The translations under genes and the position numbers were made by a program. The notes below the pieces were generated by a model. It searched no databases and had not been told where the DNA came from. It was given only the letters and a program-made list of their open reading frames with translations. A stretch of DNA of 64,000 nt, from positions 7,334 to 71,333 of the forward strand of contig QKWP01001676.1 in the NCBI GenBank assembly GCA_003550325.1. The letters run 5' to 3'. Positions 46,898-58,880 of this stretch are shown piece by piece (within the stretch, counting starts at the first letter, position 1; each line of letters begins with the position of its first letter). This stretch comes from Gigaspora rosea (taxonomy: Eukaryota; Glomeromycota; Glomeromycetes; Diversisporales; Gigasporaceae).

Positions 46898-48731
46898 AAT
46901 TAATATGAATTTATAAGTGATTTAAAATTATAAAACTTATAAATTAGTATAAATTAGTATAAATTAGTGTAAATTAGTGTAATATTACTCACAACATCAA
47001 CATCGTTAGTGACACGTAGAAAATAATGCCAATCTCTAGGAAACAAATAAGAGATATTTTCTTCGTCAGATTTATCTTCTCTCCAAACGTACTTTCTATA
47101 TTTCATTTTAGTATGAAACTCGTTGGTAACAATTGGACTATTTGTGAAATTAACATCAAAGTTACTACCACCAAAAGTATTTTTTCCAAATTCATTCCAT
47201 TCATCATTTTGACCATCTGGATAAATTTTGAGAAGTACATCAGTGAAAGAAATTATGATGTCGGTAGTACGAATGGTTACATTTGGAGCATCATGATGAA
47301 AATCGGATGGCCCAAGATAATTCTGCCATCTTAAAAATATATTATCGAGGTGACGATGCCATCTCCAAAATACTGGATCACGTAGTCCTGCACGTGCGCC
47401 GACAAGTACACTTGGAGGATCTGAAATTGTATGAAAAAAAATGAAGCGAATTAAAGAAGAATTAATAATTAAAATCTTGCATTCGGTATAAATACTTACA
47501 ACCGACTGTATAAGGATGCATTATATTAGCTAATAATTCATGTCCATCATTATGTAAATTTACTTCCAAATCGTGACCTAAAACAGGAGCATCGGAATCA
47601 ACAAACTTTAATGGAATCGGATGCAAATCATTTGTTCCTCCATCAACCCATTCAAGTAATGATTTTCTCCCTTCTTCCAATCCCGAAACGGTATAAATTT
47701 TAAATTCTCCATCAGTTATTTTAACTATTATTTTTAAATTTTTGTGAGATTTGAATTATCGGAATGAATGTATTAAATGTGTGTAAAAAAAAGATATTAC
47801 CAATATCATGAAATGTTTGATTAGCAGGACGAGCCGTGAAATGAACTTTTTCACCCCTCCAATCTTGTACTAAGTATGGGTGTGGATAAAACGCATCGGA
47901 TATTGGTGTTACATAATCGGGTAAAGCTACTACTTTTTCCATGCCGACACAAAGGCGGTCCGCTTCATATCTAGTGAGAAATATAATTAAAATTTTTTTA
48001 CTATATTCTATATATATATTATCTATATTATCTATTATTATTACCTGGCTAAAAACTGCCTATGTGTGTAAATAAAATTTTCACCACCTCTATCCCTCGG
48101 ATCATCATCAACTTTTTCCATTACCGTATGCCAATGCTCATGAAATTCATTTAGCACCGGATCATTCCTCCACCAGAACATTTTATCTAATTCTGGATCA
48201 TAAACATCTTTGTCTGGCCATCCATTCGGATTAAGCTTCGCTGGTGGTGGATTTGGAAATATATATCTATATTTAGACAATTGTAATGTTATAAACTCTA
48301 TTACATCTTCTGTTGACGTCGTATTTGATGTGCTAACCGTTGAATTAGTAGTTGAGGTACTAGGTGTTAAATTAGTAGTTGACTGTGCATTTGTATCAGT
48401 GTCTGCACGTTTAAAGGTACGTTTGTTTTTTATTAGTGATTGAGGGTTACGTTTTCGAATTTTTGGCATATAAATTAGACCGTAATAAGATAATTCTTTT
48501 TCTAATGGATCTGTTGATCTTTCGATATCTTGTTTGTGTTTCGTTTCATATGCAAGAGTTCTCTTTGATTTATTTTCTAATCTTTTTGCGCAGTTCTTTT
48601 AAAATGTTAAAATCGAAAGACAATGTAATTTTTATCATTATTATGTAGTATAAAAGCCAGATCCTTACCGGAAAAGCTTTGTTACTTTCTTTATAACAAA
48701 CGTCATAAGTTGGAACTCTGGAGCTCAACAT
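46273..48731 (-). CDS. hemocyanin/prophenoloxidase-type copper oxidase
   Basis: A type-3 copper protein of about 665 residues, six exons: 48731-48669, 48595-48045, 47970-47801, 47724-47500, 47420-46993 and about 46833-46273. The introns are GT-AG and 73-79 nt, except the last. It matches the arthropod hemocyanin/prophenoloxidase superfamily rather than ordinary fungal tyrosinase. CuA: FHEHWHTVM (His173, 175, 177) and YTHRQFLARYEADRL (His199). CuB: HNDGHELLANIMH (about 318-330) and DPVFWRWHRHLDNIF (about 358-360). The C-terminal beta domain has IELDKF, FCHCGWPYHMILPRG and DSRPLGYPF. All expected copper ligands are visible. There is no signal peptide, as in insect prophenoloxidases, so it is likely cytosolic or released otherwise. 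The probable reaction is oxidation of o-diphenols to quinones, possibly monophenol hydroxylation (melanin-type chemistry); oxygen transport is the alternative. A Ser/Thr-rich linker lies at 90-118. The last intron contains about 39 T and lacks an in-phase AG. Confidence 0.88.
46858..46896. repeat. poly(A) run of about 39 within last intron
   Basis: A homopolymer in the last intron of the copper-oxidase gene (T on the coding strand). Its length is likely variable or uncertain in assembly. It creates a spurious poly-Phe extension in the downstream frame. Confidence 0.8.
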
Positions 48732-48895
48732 TTTTTTATTATTCAAAGAAATTTTAAAAAATAACGAGGGTTATCTCTTTTTCTTTGAAATATAAGAATT
48801 AAGAATCGTAAATGAAAACATTGAGAAAATTGTTTTAAGCAGGATCTAGGAATTCTCTTTTATTGTTTTAGTGGCTTTGTTGTTGAAACACGCCC

Positions 48896-48934
<39 letters not shown>

Positions 48935-50700
48935 NTGTATATATATGTTGAATAAGCGGAAACGGGATTTAAGTGAATTTGAAATTTCTTAGAATTTTAG
49001 GGTCAGAGTTTATGTAAAAACAACGCCATCCTGAAATACTAATTCAACTAAGAACCGCTTCCACTTACAATTTTTGTATATAATTTTACCAGCTTTCTTA
49101 GAATGGCTTGATATTATTTATCAAAACAAATAAAATAAACTTGTTCCGCGTCATTTATTCAGTTTATGTCGATTATCATTTCTCGGTTTTCATAATGACT
49201 CAGGTCGATTCAAAGACTTATAGATTACAGGATTACTGATAGTAACAATCACAGTTACGTATTTATTAATAAGACGATATAAATATAAATTTAAGTAGTC
49301 TTTAATGTCGCTTGTTTTTCTATTCGTTAATACTTGAATCGGCCTTTTTTTATACCTTCAGCAAAAGAAAATTTAATGAATGGAAATTGTTGTGCCTAAT
49401 AATATGAATTTTTAGTGTAAACAAAAACATTTAAATAATGGGTGGCTAATGCTTTCGAAGCTCTTCGTATCGTATGACAGAAGACACATAAACTAGATAA
49501 ATAGGAACGCAAGTTTTATGAAATAACTTGCGCAACACATTAAGCAACCGAGGATCGAAAACGAATTAGAGATACTAAGTCATGCTCTTACAAAAAAAAA
49601 AAAAATAATAATTCACATTAACAGGCAAACTCATTACGATGTATTCAAATTAAAACTCAGCCGATAACTCCCTGCGAATCATGATCATAAATTGTCGGAT
49701 AACTGGGCAAATTGTCGAACACGGTAATTTGCCAAATTACGTGTTTTGCATAATTAATAATTGTCGCGGATCATAATGAAATCGGATTAAAAACCCTCTA
49801 AAACTCATACTCAACCGGGGTTAAAAAATTTCAATCATACGACATACGTACGTACATCATAATAAGCATCGTATATCGGGATTATTAAAATCGTATGATC
49901 TGAAATTTTTTTTTTTGGGTGGCAAAAGATCCATTTTTATTATAAAATTCTTTAACCAACTTTTCTTATGTTTTGTGTACCGTAAAAATCTCGAAATAGC
50001 GGGCGTGGGCTTATACTCGTTTATGTATTATAAATTCTACCCCTAAAGCTGACCCTAACCCTATAAAAAAAAATGCAAAAAAAATGCACCACAAACAATT
50101 TGTATTTTCGGTGGCTTGTCTATTTTTTATTAATTTTTACCGATTGAAGCATGACTTAGGTCAGTCTTTAAACTTAATACAATTAGGATATCAAAATTTA
50201 TTCTTTTTCATAAATAAAATATATTCATTTCCGCAACAAAAGCATTTTGAAAGGGAATGGTTTAACGAATTATAAGACCTACTTTTATGCTTGGAAGAAA
50301 ATATTAGATTTAATACTAGACGCGTAAGACTCCTCTTTCGGTAGATGACCATAATGAAGCTCTTTCTTCCGGTTTCTTTCCCTTATTTCATTACTAATCC
50401 TTTCTTTGTGTTGCAAATCCAGAAATTCTTTGCCCTTGTCTTTCAAGGATCATTTTCTCGTCCATTGAAGTAAATATCGTAGCGACCATGATTTTGATAA
50501 ATTCAAGATGGTTTTTTAAGCGTTGAATAACGAAAGCAGAAAAAAAATCTAATAAATTTACTGCATTTTCTTTGATCATTCAAATATCTACATCAATTTT
50601 TATATGAAAAAATCGGCAAATGATATAACTTTCTCAACCGGACTGCAAATTTATACATAAAGTTAATTTAACCAAAAGTCACACTTAGTATCTAATTTAT
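48732..50700. other. intergenic between copper oxidase and ALDH relic
   Basis: The 5' flank of the copper-oxidase gene and the 3' flank of the aldehyde dehydrogenase relic. A poly(A) run at 48900-48934 ends in the only ambiguous base of the window (N at 48935). A 61-codon frame at 50394-50579 (minus) starts with ATG but has no recognisable domain. No RNA genes seen. Confidence 0.4.
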
Positions 50701-52801
50701 CTAATTAAAATTAGTTCCCAAGTTAATCTGAACGGTTTTAACTTGAGTATATTCCCTCAACGCATATTTGCCCATTTCGCGACCGATTCCGGATTGCTTG
50801 TACCCTCCGAATGGACTTTATATGAAAAATTAGGTATGTAAAAATATTTAATAAAAAAATAATTAATGAATCATTTTACTTACAGACTACTATCACCTTC
50901 CAAGTATTGATTCACTAGTTGTAAGTTGTAAGGATAAAAATATAATAATAATAAATAAGTTGTATAAATCTATCAATTCGCAAAAAATTTTACAGTAAGA
51001 CTAATCCCATACTGTTCCGGCTTTAATTTCCTTAGACAATTTCAAAGCTTTGGTTATGTTGTTAGTGAATACAGCAGCAGCCAATCCATACTTTGTCAAA
51101 TTGGCCTTTTCGATTACTTCATCGATGTTTTAAATTTAGCAATGCAAGTAACAGGTCCAAAAATTTCTTCCTGCATGATGGTCATGTTTTCATTCTATTT
51201 TTCGTTAAAAATATAGTAAGGGGATTGGTAATTTAAAAAATGGTTACGTAACAATCACAATGACGTTAAATTTTTTTGCTTACGACATCGGTGAAAATAG
51301 TTGGTTTTATATAAAAACCTCGTTCACCATGTCTTTCACCACCCATGAGCAAAGTAGCACCTTCTTCCTTACCAGTCTTGATATATGACATAATTCTAAA
51401 AACAAATATATATATTTGTAAAAAGGTATCATTACAACAACTGTATTAAATAAATTTAACGATACCTATCAAACTGTTTCCTAGAAATTTGAGGCCCCTG
51501 ATAAGTTTTACTTTCAAATGGATCACCAATTTTAATAGCTTCAGCATCTGCTTTAAACTTTTTAAGAAACTCATCGTATACGTGTTCCTCAACATAAATA
51601 CGAGTAGCAGCAACACAACATTGACCATGGTTAAAAAAACTTCCGTTAAAAGTGAATTTAACGGCGGTGTCAAGATTGGAATCAGCGAATATAATACTTG
51701 GAGACTTTCCACCTAATTCGAGCAGAATCTTTTTCAAATTGCTTTCAGCCGCTGCTTTCTGAATAGATTTCCCTACTTGAGTAGAACCTGTTCAAAAATA
51801 CACGTAAGAATGAATGAGTTAGGTTTAAGAAAAAAAATGATGATTTTTTTTTTTACCCGTAAAAGTAATCATATCAATTTTCATGTGGTTAGCCATAGCA
51901 ATTCCAGTTGTGCCAAAACCGGAGAGGACGTTGATAACGCCCTTAGGAAAACCAGCTTCTTTACATAATTCAGCGACTTTTAAAGAGCTCAAAGGGGTTT
52001 GTTCAGCAGTTTTGAGTATAACAGTATTACCTACAAAAAATATAATAATAAAAAATATGTCTTTAAGATAGACAATAAAAAAATTATTACCGTATTAAAA
52101 ATTATTAATATAATTCTATTCACCACAAGCTAAGGCTTGAGCAATTTTATTGGCCATGAGACTAATAGGAAAGTTCGAAGGAACGATAGCACCACAAATA
52201 CCAAGTGGTTCATTACGAGTATAGCAAAATTTTTCATTTTGGGTTTCAATTACCTTTTAAAGGGTTAATGCTGTAAATTTAAACCTAAATATTTATTTCA
52301 CAAAAAAAGACACCAACCTTGCCATGAACCTTATCACACCATCCGGCGAAATACCGATAACATCTAATAGCTTCCGGAAGATCTATAATTTTTGTAATGC
52401 TAAAAGCTTTCCCATTATCAAAGCAGCCAAATCTTCTAAATCACTTCCATAAGATCGGCAAGTTTATTCAATAATCTACCACGTTCTTTTCCGTCGATAT
52501 GACACCAAACATTTTGGTAGCAGCTTCGATTGCTAAATTAACATCTTTTGATGAAGCTTCTGCTACAGTAGTAATTACTCCTTCGGTGCTTGGATCGATG
52601 GTTACAAATCGCTTCCCGTCGACTGATTCAACGAATTCATTGTCAATGAAAAGACCAGTTTGAACTATTTATTTTGAAGAAAATTGGTATTTTATTTCAG
52701 GTGAATTCTTGCTTAAACAACGATAATAATAATGATAAAAAATTACTTTTAATAGTTTTGCCGGTCGGCAACGTAAGCGTTTCTTCGTTAGAATTACCCA
52801 T
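50701..52801 (-). pseudogene. aldehyde dehydrogenase pseudogene
   Basis: An NAD(P)-dependent aldehyde dehydrogenase gene with at least seven small introns. It starts ATG at 52801 (MGNSNEETLTLPTGKTIK), continues IQTGLFIDNEFVESVDGKRF, NEPLGICGAIVPSNFP, ITFTGSTQVGK, the catalytic Glu in LLELGGKSP, the catalytic Cys in FNHGQCCVAATRIYVEE, MQEEIFGPV and [18 protein letters not shown], and ends TAG at 50701-50703. The frame is broken in the N-terminal third (three shifts between about 52410 and 52520) and near 51130. The donor after AGTVW reads ATTAGT where GT is expected (about 51005). The usual W in PWNFP is S. Intron positions and most of the fold are kept, so it was a host gene lost recently. 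Confidence 0.9.
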
Positions 52802-54322
52802 TCAAGTTTTGAGAGATGATCAATACACAAAATTTTATTTATATGTAACTTTTGTCATTACTTACAAATCAGTACAGTATATAGCAATAAATTTTGATGT
52901 CAAAATTCTGTAATTTAACATCATTCTTATAAATCGTCAAGTTAAAAACCTGTAATGAATATTTAAGCTTTCACTATATTGGACTAAACTAAAAATTGTG
53001 ATATCAAATTACATAACGATAATTGACCTATAGCACGTGTCAATTTTGCGTCTTTTTTGACCAAAACATTAAGGATTATATTTCGGATGGTGTTTTTTTC
53101 GCGTTAGGGTAAGGTACAACGTCTTTTAAAATGAGTCCTTTCAACTGTACAGTATAATATTATCTTAATTTCGCGTATTTTCTAATTTTTAATTTGTAAT
53201 TTGTAATTCAAAGGAATTAAAATTTTAATATGTAATAAATATTTTTCTTCGGTTGTTTTAATAGCGTATTATGACAAAAGTCTGTAAAACATAATGACCG
53301 AAATTTCAAATTCATAGCGTTAGTTACTAATTGTTTAATAAATTGCATATTTTCTTTGCTCCTAATTTCAACGCTTATCATAATAGATAAAGAGTAACAC
53401 GGAGAATTTTGCTTCTTTTTTATTTTTGATTAACTTTACATTTTGTTCTTGAAAAAACTAGAACACTTATCGCACATGTGATTAAATAACGTAATGTCAG
53501 TTTCTTTTTTTTTTTTTTTCAGAGGGCAAATCCAGCATGTTGAAAACTTAAATATGCTTTTCCAGGTTTTAATTTGGCAGCACTCGTATATGATTTTTGC
53601 TATCATGTCTATCAAAAAAATTTGAAACTTATTTATTCTAGTTTGTCATCTACAATGTTTGTTAATAATTAACAAATATGTTTACTAACGTAGCATTTAG
53701 ATATATGATATAAAAAAGTGCCTGATTATATAGATAGCAAAAAATGAAAAAAAGACGACTTTTATTATTAGAATCAGTTTATGATTTTAATATGTTTAAA
53801 CTTTGCATAAATACATTGTTAAAAGGCTTTTATTTATTAATATTTTTAAAACACGTTGATTTCTTTTACAACGGCATAGCCATAACTCTTTTATAACCTT
53901 AGAGGGAAGGAAAGAACTTTTATTACTTTCATAGCCCAACCTCTTAGATTTAACTGATCCTCTTTAAAGGGCAGGGATTTCCTCTATTTTCCCCTCGACC
54001 TTAGCCAAACACTCTCAATTCCATCTCTCTCTACACCGTCCAGTGGAGTTGTTATTTCAATTCGCGTCACGACCAATAGAATATTCCATTGATGAGTACC
54101 TCCAAAAATAATACTCTCCTTTAATTAAAATCCGGTATTATTCATCACCTATCTGGCTTGATTTTTGAATAATACTCGGAATATAACTATTTAATTATTG
54201 TCGCTCCGGAGACTGTTCTAAATTTGGATGATCGTTACACAATTGACTGTATTTATATAAATTTTGGATATCAAATCGCAAATCTTTATTTGGATATCAG
54301 AAATTTTTTTTATAAAAATTTA
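52802..54322. other. intergenic, no gene seen
   Basis: AT-rich, with a T run at 53504-53519. The C/T-rich segment 53920-54010 (CCTCTATTTTCCCCTCGACC) looks like a fragment of something else but is not identified. Confidence 0.4.
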
Positions 54323-54505
54323 TTATTTGCGTTGATTGAAATACAACATATTTAACATTTTTAATGAACCTTCACTTAAATTCTGTTTATCATCTTCTAA
54401 AAGATTATTGTAAACAGAAAAGCTTCTCTCAACTGCACAAGAAAAAATAGGTAACCAAATATAAAGCAGCACAATATTGTTTAAAATCGGAAAAGAAGAA
54501 GACAT
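54323..54505 (-). pseudogene. hAT transposase dimerisation-domain fragment
   Basis: A 60-codon frame reads IFSCAVERSFSVYNNLLEDD and NLSEGSLKMLNMLYFNQRK, the hallmark C-terminal hAT dimerisation block (usually APVERSFS...R..L....v..L..l..N). The upstream part of the transposase is absent, and the frame abuts the palindromic satellite. It belongs to a different hAT subfamily from the element at 31410-36503, whose block reads SQANCELNFSIL. Confidence 0.75.
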
Positions 54506-55114
54506 TTTTTTTCAAAATTTACCTAAATTACTAAATTCAACTAATAAATTTATAGAATTCAAATAAAAAATGTTTATCAAATTTGGTTAGACTATTATCA
54601 AGATATTTTTTGCTTAAAGTTTTAAAAAAACTTTGCTATAGCTTTTCTTTTAATAGATATTTTGATTTTTTTCTAACTTTGAATAAAAATATCTTAATAA
54701 CTATCTAACAAAATTCAATGAACTTTTTTTATTTGAATTCTATATATTAATGAATTTAAATAAAAAAAATTCATTAAATTTATTTAGATAGTTGTCAAAA
54801 TATTTTTATTAAAGTTAAAAAAAAATTAAAATATCTATCAAAAAGAAAAGCTGTGCTAAAGTTTTTTTGAAACTTTGAACAAAGATATTTTGACTATGGT
54901 CTAACCAAATTTAATGAAGTTTTTTTATTTGAATTCTATAAATTTATATAATTCAAATAAAAAAAATTAATTGAATTTGATCAGACAGTTGTCAAAATAT
55001 TTAGTTTAAAGTTTTAAAAAATCTTTGGTACAGCTTTTATTTTGATAGACGTTTTGATTTTTCTCTAAATTTGAGCGAAGATATTCTAACAACTATCTAA
55101 TTTAATTTAATAAA

Positions 55115-55435
55115 CATTTATATATTTTTTTTTATGTTAAAGTTCCCGCTTGAGAGATGAGTTTTTATTCAAATATGTGGATTAAGGGAACCTTTGTGAA
55201 CATCCGACATTTGTTACATGAATAAGGATACAACTAGCCACATGTACAACTTTTGGTTGTCTAATTTAAATAGTTCACCCAAAGGTTCTATACTAGCTGC
55301 CATATCTGCAACTCAACTAGGAGATTGCCTATTTAAGCCCTCTGGTCCAAGCTTCATTTGCCAATCCTACTTGTATCACTGGGACAATCCTCCGGTACAT
55401 TAGTCAGTCAAGGTCAGTTCTGGATACTAACAAAA
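55115..55435 (-). mobile_element. SINE-like element, 5'-truncated copy E
   Basis: Only the 3' third of the family is present: T-rich tail at 55115-55135, then the block with ACAACTAGCCACATGTACAA and CTATTTAAGCCCTCTGGTCC, stopping near 55435. The 3' subfamily is that of copy B. It is inserted in the palindromic satellite. Confidence 0.7.
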
Positions 55436-55564
55436 TATATTTTTATATTTGAATTCTATGAATTTATATAATTCAAATAAAAAAAAGTTCATTGAATTTG
55501 GTCAGATGATTGTTAAGATATCTTTGCTTAAAGTTTTAAAAAACTTTGGTATAACATTATTTTT

Positions 55565-55858
55565 GATAGAACCACAAACATCTCTTATATAGGTCATAAT
55601 TGGATTTTGGCCAGTTTTGATCTAATTTGCTAAAAATAACAATACTATATTTACTTAAATAATTTCTAATTCAGTAAACAGAATTGAATAAACTTTTTTT
55701 TATTAAATATGTCTTGCTAAGAGCTTTATTTAAAAAAAGTTCATTCAAATTAAACTACTGGATGCCAAGATAATTGCAAAAAACTGTTTTTTTGCTTCTT
55801 AAATTTCAGGGTTTTTGCTAAAATATGTAATATATAACCTCTATACTAGATGTCTAGG
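55565..55858. repeat. dispersed repeat shared with 26445-26755
   Basis: Second copy of that pair in the same orientation, also inside or beside palindromic satellite sequence. Confidence 0.6.
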
Positions 55859-56050
55859 GTTCTATTTTGATAGATGTCTTGATTTTTTTTAACTTTAAGT
55901 GAAGGTATTCTAACAACTATCTAACTAAATTCTATAAACTTTTTTTATTTAAATTCTATGAATTTATAGAATGCAAACAAAAAAGTTTATTGAATTTAAT
56001 CAAATAGTTGTCAAAATATCTTAGTTCAAAGTTTTAAAATTTTTGATTTT

Positions 56051-56613
56051 TAATAGGGGTATAAATATCAAAAATAGGAGTATGAATATCAATTCTCTTA
56101 AAATATTTATTTAAAACTTTTAAATTTACTATTAAATTGTATAAAATTCAAACAATTTTAAGATTCTGTAATTGGATTTTAATGATTTTGGGTTTTAGAA
56201 TCCTTATACTAGGACAAATATTTTGGTTAGCTAAATTATCTAAAACAGTTTAGTAGATCAAAAGCTATTGGCCAATTCTGTAAATTTGCCTATATATTTG
56301 TCTTTATTAAATCATACAAATATTATATCAGTAGATTGGTATAATTTTTGATAAACTGTTATACAAAAATTTGCTTCTATGTAATATTAAAAAACCAACA
56401 AATAAAGCACTTGTTACAACTAACAAAAGGGCTTTTTTGATATTTAAACAAATTAAAAAGCCAAAAAAACTCAATAAAATAGCTATGCTAAGCTGTAGAA
56501 AGAAGTACTTTTACTATTTGTTAAAATGCTCAGCCGTTTTAGAATGGGTTGGGCATTGTTAGATAGGTTAGTAACTATCAATGGTAAATTAGAAGCTAAT
56601 TTTCAAAAAAATA
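56051..56613. other. intergenic, no gene seen
   Basis: AT-rich. The lysine-rich 63-codon frame at 56371-56562 shows no domain. Confidence 0.4.
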
Positions 56614-57039
56614 GTCTTTTTTTTTTTTGGCAATCCTGCCTTTATTGACTAAAGAATGCGCATGTTATTACATACAAAGGTCTCCAACTACTGCCTTTAA
56701 CCCTTCTTTTTCTACAATAAAGACTCACCCGGCTACTGTAAACTGCCCAGATGCAATCTGCCGCAGCAACCTTTTTTCTATTCTTAGGCCTTCAACTCAC
56801 TGAAGAAACTCCCTCGGGTCACTAGATGGTGGTCGCTAGCCTTGTCAAGATTGCGTTAAGTTTGTTTACCAACAGGTCTATAAAGCCCAGACCATGTCGG
56901 TTTATAATTAGTTTGGACTAAATTGGTCAAAAGTATTTCGACCTTGTCCCACTGTTTTTTCTCCTTTGCTTTGTGCTCTGATTCCACTACTCTTGAGATT
57001 TTTCTGTGTGAAATTCCTTACATGGTCTACTTCTTACTG

Positions 57040-57230
57040 TTCTTTCTCTTTTGTCTTTGTTCGAGATACCTTGATTTTTCTTCCATTTGTTAACCGTCTT
57101 GCATCGGCACACCCAAATGATTCGCTTGAACTCTCCTTTCTCTTTTGTCTTTGTTCGAGATACCTTGATTTTTCTCCCATTCGTTAACCGTCTCGCATCA
57201 GCACACCCAAATGATTCACTTGAACTCTCT
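57040..57230. repeat. 94-bp tandem duplication in LINE 3' part
   Basis: Two near-identical 94-base units (TTTCTCTTTTGTCTTTGTTC starts at 57043 and 57137). Ninety-four is not a multiple of three, so the second copy is read in another frame. Confidence 0.85.
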
Positions 57231-57638
57231 TCTGAGCTCATAAGTATATCTTTTCTTAGTATTTCGCAGTTCTATACTTTTATTGCTATTATTTAAAAGG
57301 ATTCCTCTTATACAATTTATGCGGTTTTCTAGCCTATCGTTTCTTGATAGTCCAATTAAGACTGCTTCTGTGTTTGCATTTTCCGATGTATAGGCATCTT
57401 CATTCCTTTTCCTCTTTCTTCCTCTGGCGAGGAACTGTTCTTCTAAAGCAAGATTTGCAGCTTTGAGCTCAATTTTCTTCCAGAGGATTTCGTATAGTTC
57501 GCATCTTGCTAAATGTTCCAAATCTTCTTTCTCACGAAAGCATGCTATACAGGTTTCTATCGGATATATCGTCGGGTTCCTCTTGTGCAGTACACTAAGA
57601 GTTGGCAGTAAGTCGTTTAGACACTTTGTATCAAACAC
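57216..57638 (-). pseudogene. LINE C-terminal zinc-motif region
   Basis: This frame contains IETCIACFREKEDLEHLARC, a C-x2-C-x(8)-H-x3-C motif typical of the LINE ORF2 C-terminus, then a basic GRKRKRNED stretch. It follows RNase H and precedes the duplicated 94-bp segment and the 3' UTR. Confidence 0.7.
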
Positions 57639-57896
57639 CCATTATTTACCTCCTTATGCTTAATTAGACTTTCGATCATTGCAAGAATACTTCCATTCTT
57701 CAGCTTTGAAATTTTTGATGTTCTCTGATTATATAGCACTTTTTTGATCATACTGATTGCATTTGCACTGTATATTAATTTTGCATTTTTGCGGAATTAT
57801 AAGCAGTGCAGTACCTATTGCCCCTAGTTCTGCTCTGGTCGATGATGGCCAGTCTCGTATTGCACCTGCAAACTGCGCTAAAGTAACTGGATTGGC

Positions 57897-58271
57897 CTAA
57901 TCCTGCTCGTTAAGTATGATCCATCCTATACCTATTCTTCGTGGTTGAATATTATTTCCAGACTCTTCTAATAAACCATTTGTGTAAATACCTAGATTCT
58001 GGAGTGTTGCTAGTTTTTGCGCAATTTCCTTGAGCTTAACTCTAGAACCTTGCTCTACAATAGACTTGTCAATTAGTGAATTTTCTACCGTCTCGACAAA
58101 AACTTTTACGTCAGTGTTTGCTGTTTTTGGGTCTTGGATATGTAATCCAGTACGCGTGCTCAGGGAGTTAACTAGAATTTCACAAAATGCTCTGTTCTCC
58201 CCTTTTTTTTTAACAACTTCTTTTTTTAAAGCTCTTCTACCTTCGCAGAACTTTTTTCTAATTAAGCACAT
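57897..58271 (-). pseudogene. LINE RNase H domain, first Asp lost
   Basis: The frame includes GIYTNGLLEE, where the usual YTDGS has Asn in place of the first catalytic Asp, and GIGWIIL. After a stop at 57897-57899 the domain continues in the adjacent sequence with SSTRAELGAIGTAL (catalytic Glu). The upstream half is Lys/Glu-rich connection sequence. The domain is inactive in this copy. Confidence 0.65.
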
Positions 58272-58880
58272 CCCATTATTGTTCTCTTCCTCTATTTAGC
58301 ACCCTGTGCATTTTACTAGAAACCTATCATTTTCTTTATCATCGGTCCAGTGCTCAATTTCCAAGACTTCTCTTTTTTTCCTTTTAATTTTCCCTATCTC
58401 TGTCTTTTCTCTACTTGTACCGAAAAGGATCCATTCCAACTTTTTTTTGTCTCCAGAAACCGGTATCAAAGTAGGTTGGGCCGCCAAGCTGTTTCAACCC
58501 ACTAGTCTAAATTGGAACTTTACTTCTCTTGATTTAATGTTGTGTATTAGAAGCTCTTCTACCCTTTGAAACCATAATGGTTTTTTTCTACACCCACTAA
58601 GGCCTCTAAGTTTTTGCAGTTGTGACCATGTCAACAATTGTGTACCGTCCTGACTGATTAACTGCTCCACTATTATCTAACGATTACTTTTATTCTTCAG
58701 AAAACTTTTTCTTTTATTTATACTTAGGAGGGTCCAAATTTCCTTATTGGTTTTATCTGCGAGCTTCACTACCTCTTCTAATTCTTTGCACTCTAGCTTG
58801 ATTTTAATTGTTTTTGCTTCTTGCACTAACTTTGCATTAAAATTGAATCGAAACTCACTACTCTTGCATCTATCAGTATT

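Larger units (their letters stand above)
54530..56050. repeat. palindromic satellite, several ~200-bp units
   Basis: Alternating inverted units. One arm reads GTTCATTGAATTTGGTCAGA, then TAGTTGTTAAGATATCTTTG and an AAAGTTTTAAAAAACTTTGG-type core. The complement reads CAACTATCTAACAAAATTCA, and neighbouring arms join through ATTTGAATTCTATAAATTTA-type centres. About three dimers are present, split by SINE copy E (55115-55435) and the 55565-55858 repeat. The same unit occurs at 26940-27490. Confidence 0.75.

Noticed and set aside
46836-46899. Poly-Phe N-terminus of the last copper-oxidase frame
   Set aside because: It is the T run of the last intron read as codons; the real protein joins from the upstream exon.
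50394-50579. 61-codon ATG-initiated ORF
   Set aside because: No domain, no splice context, no conserved features; could be real but cannot be supported.
57916-57990. Separate gene downstream of the LINE RT
   Set aside because: The order and motifs show it is the LINE RNase H domain.
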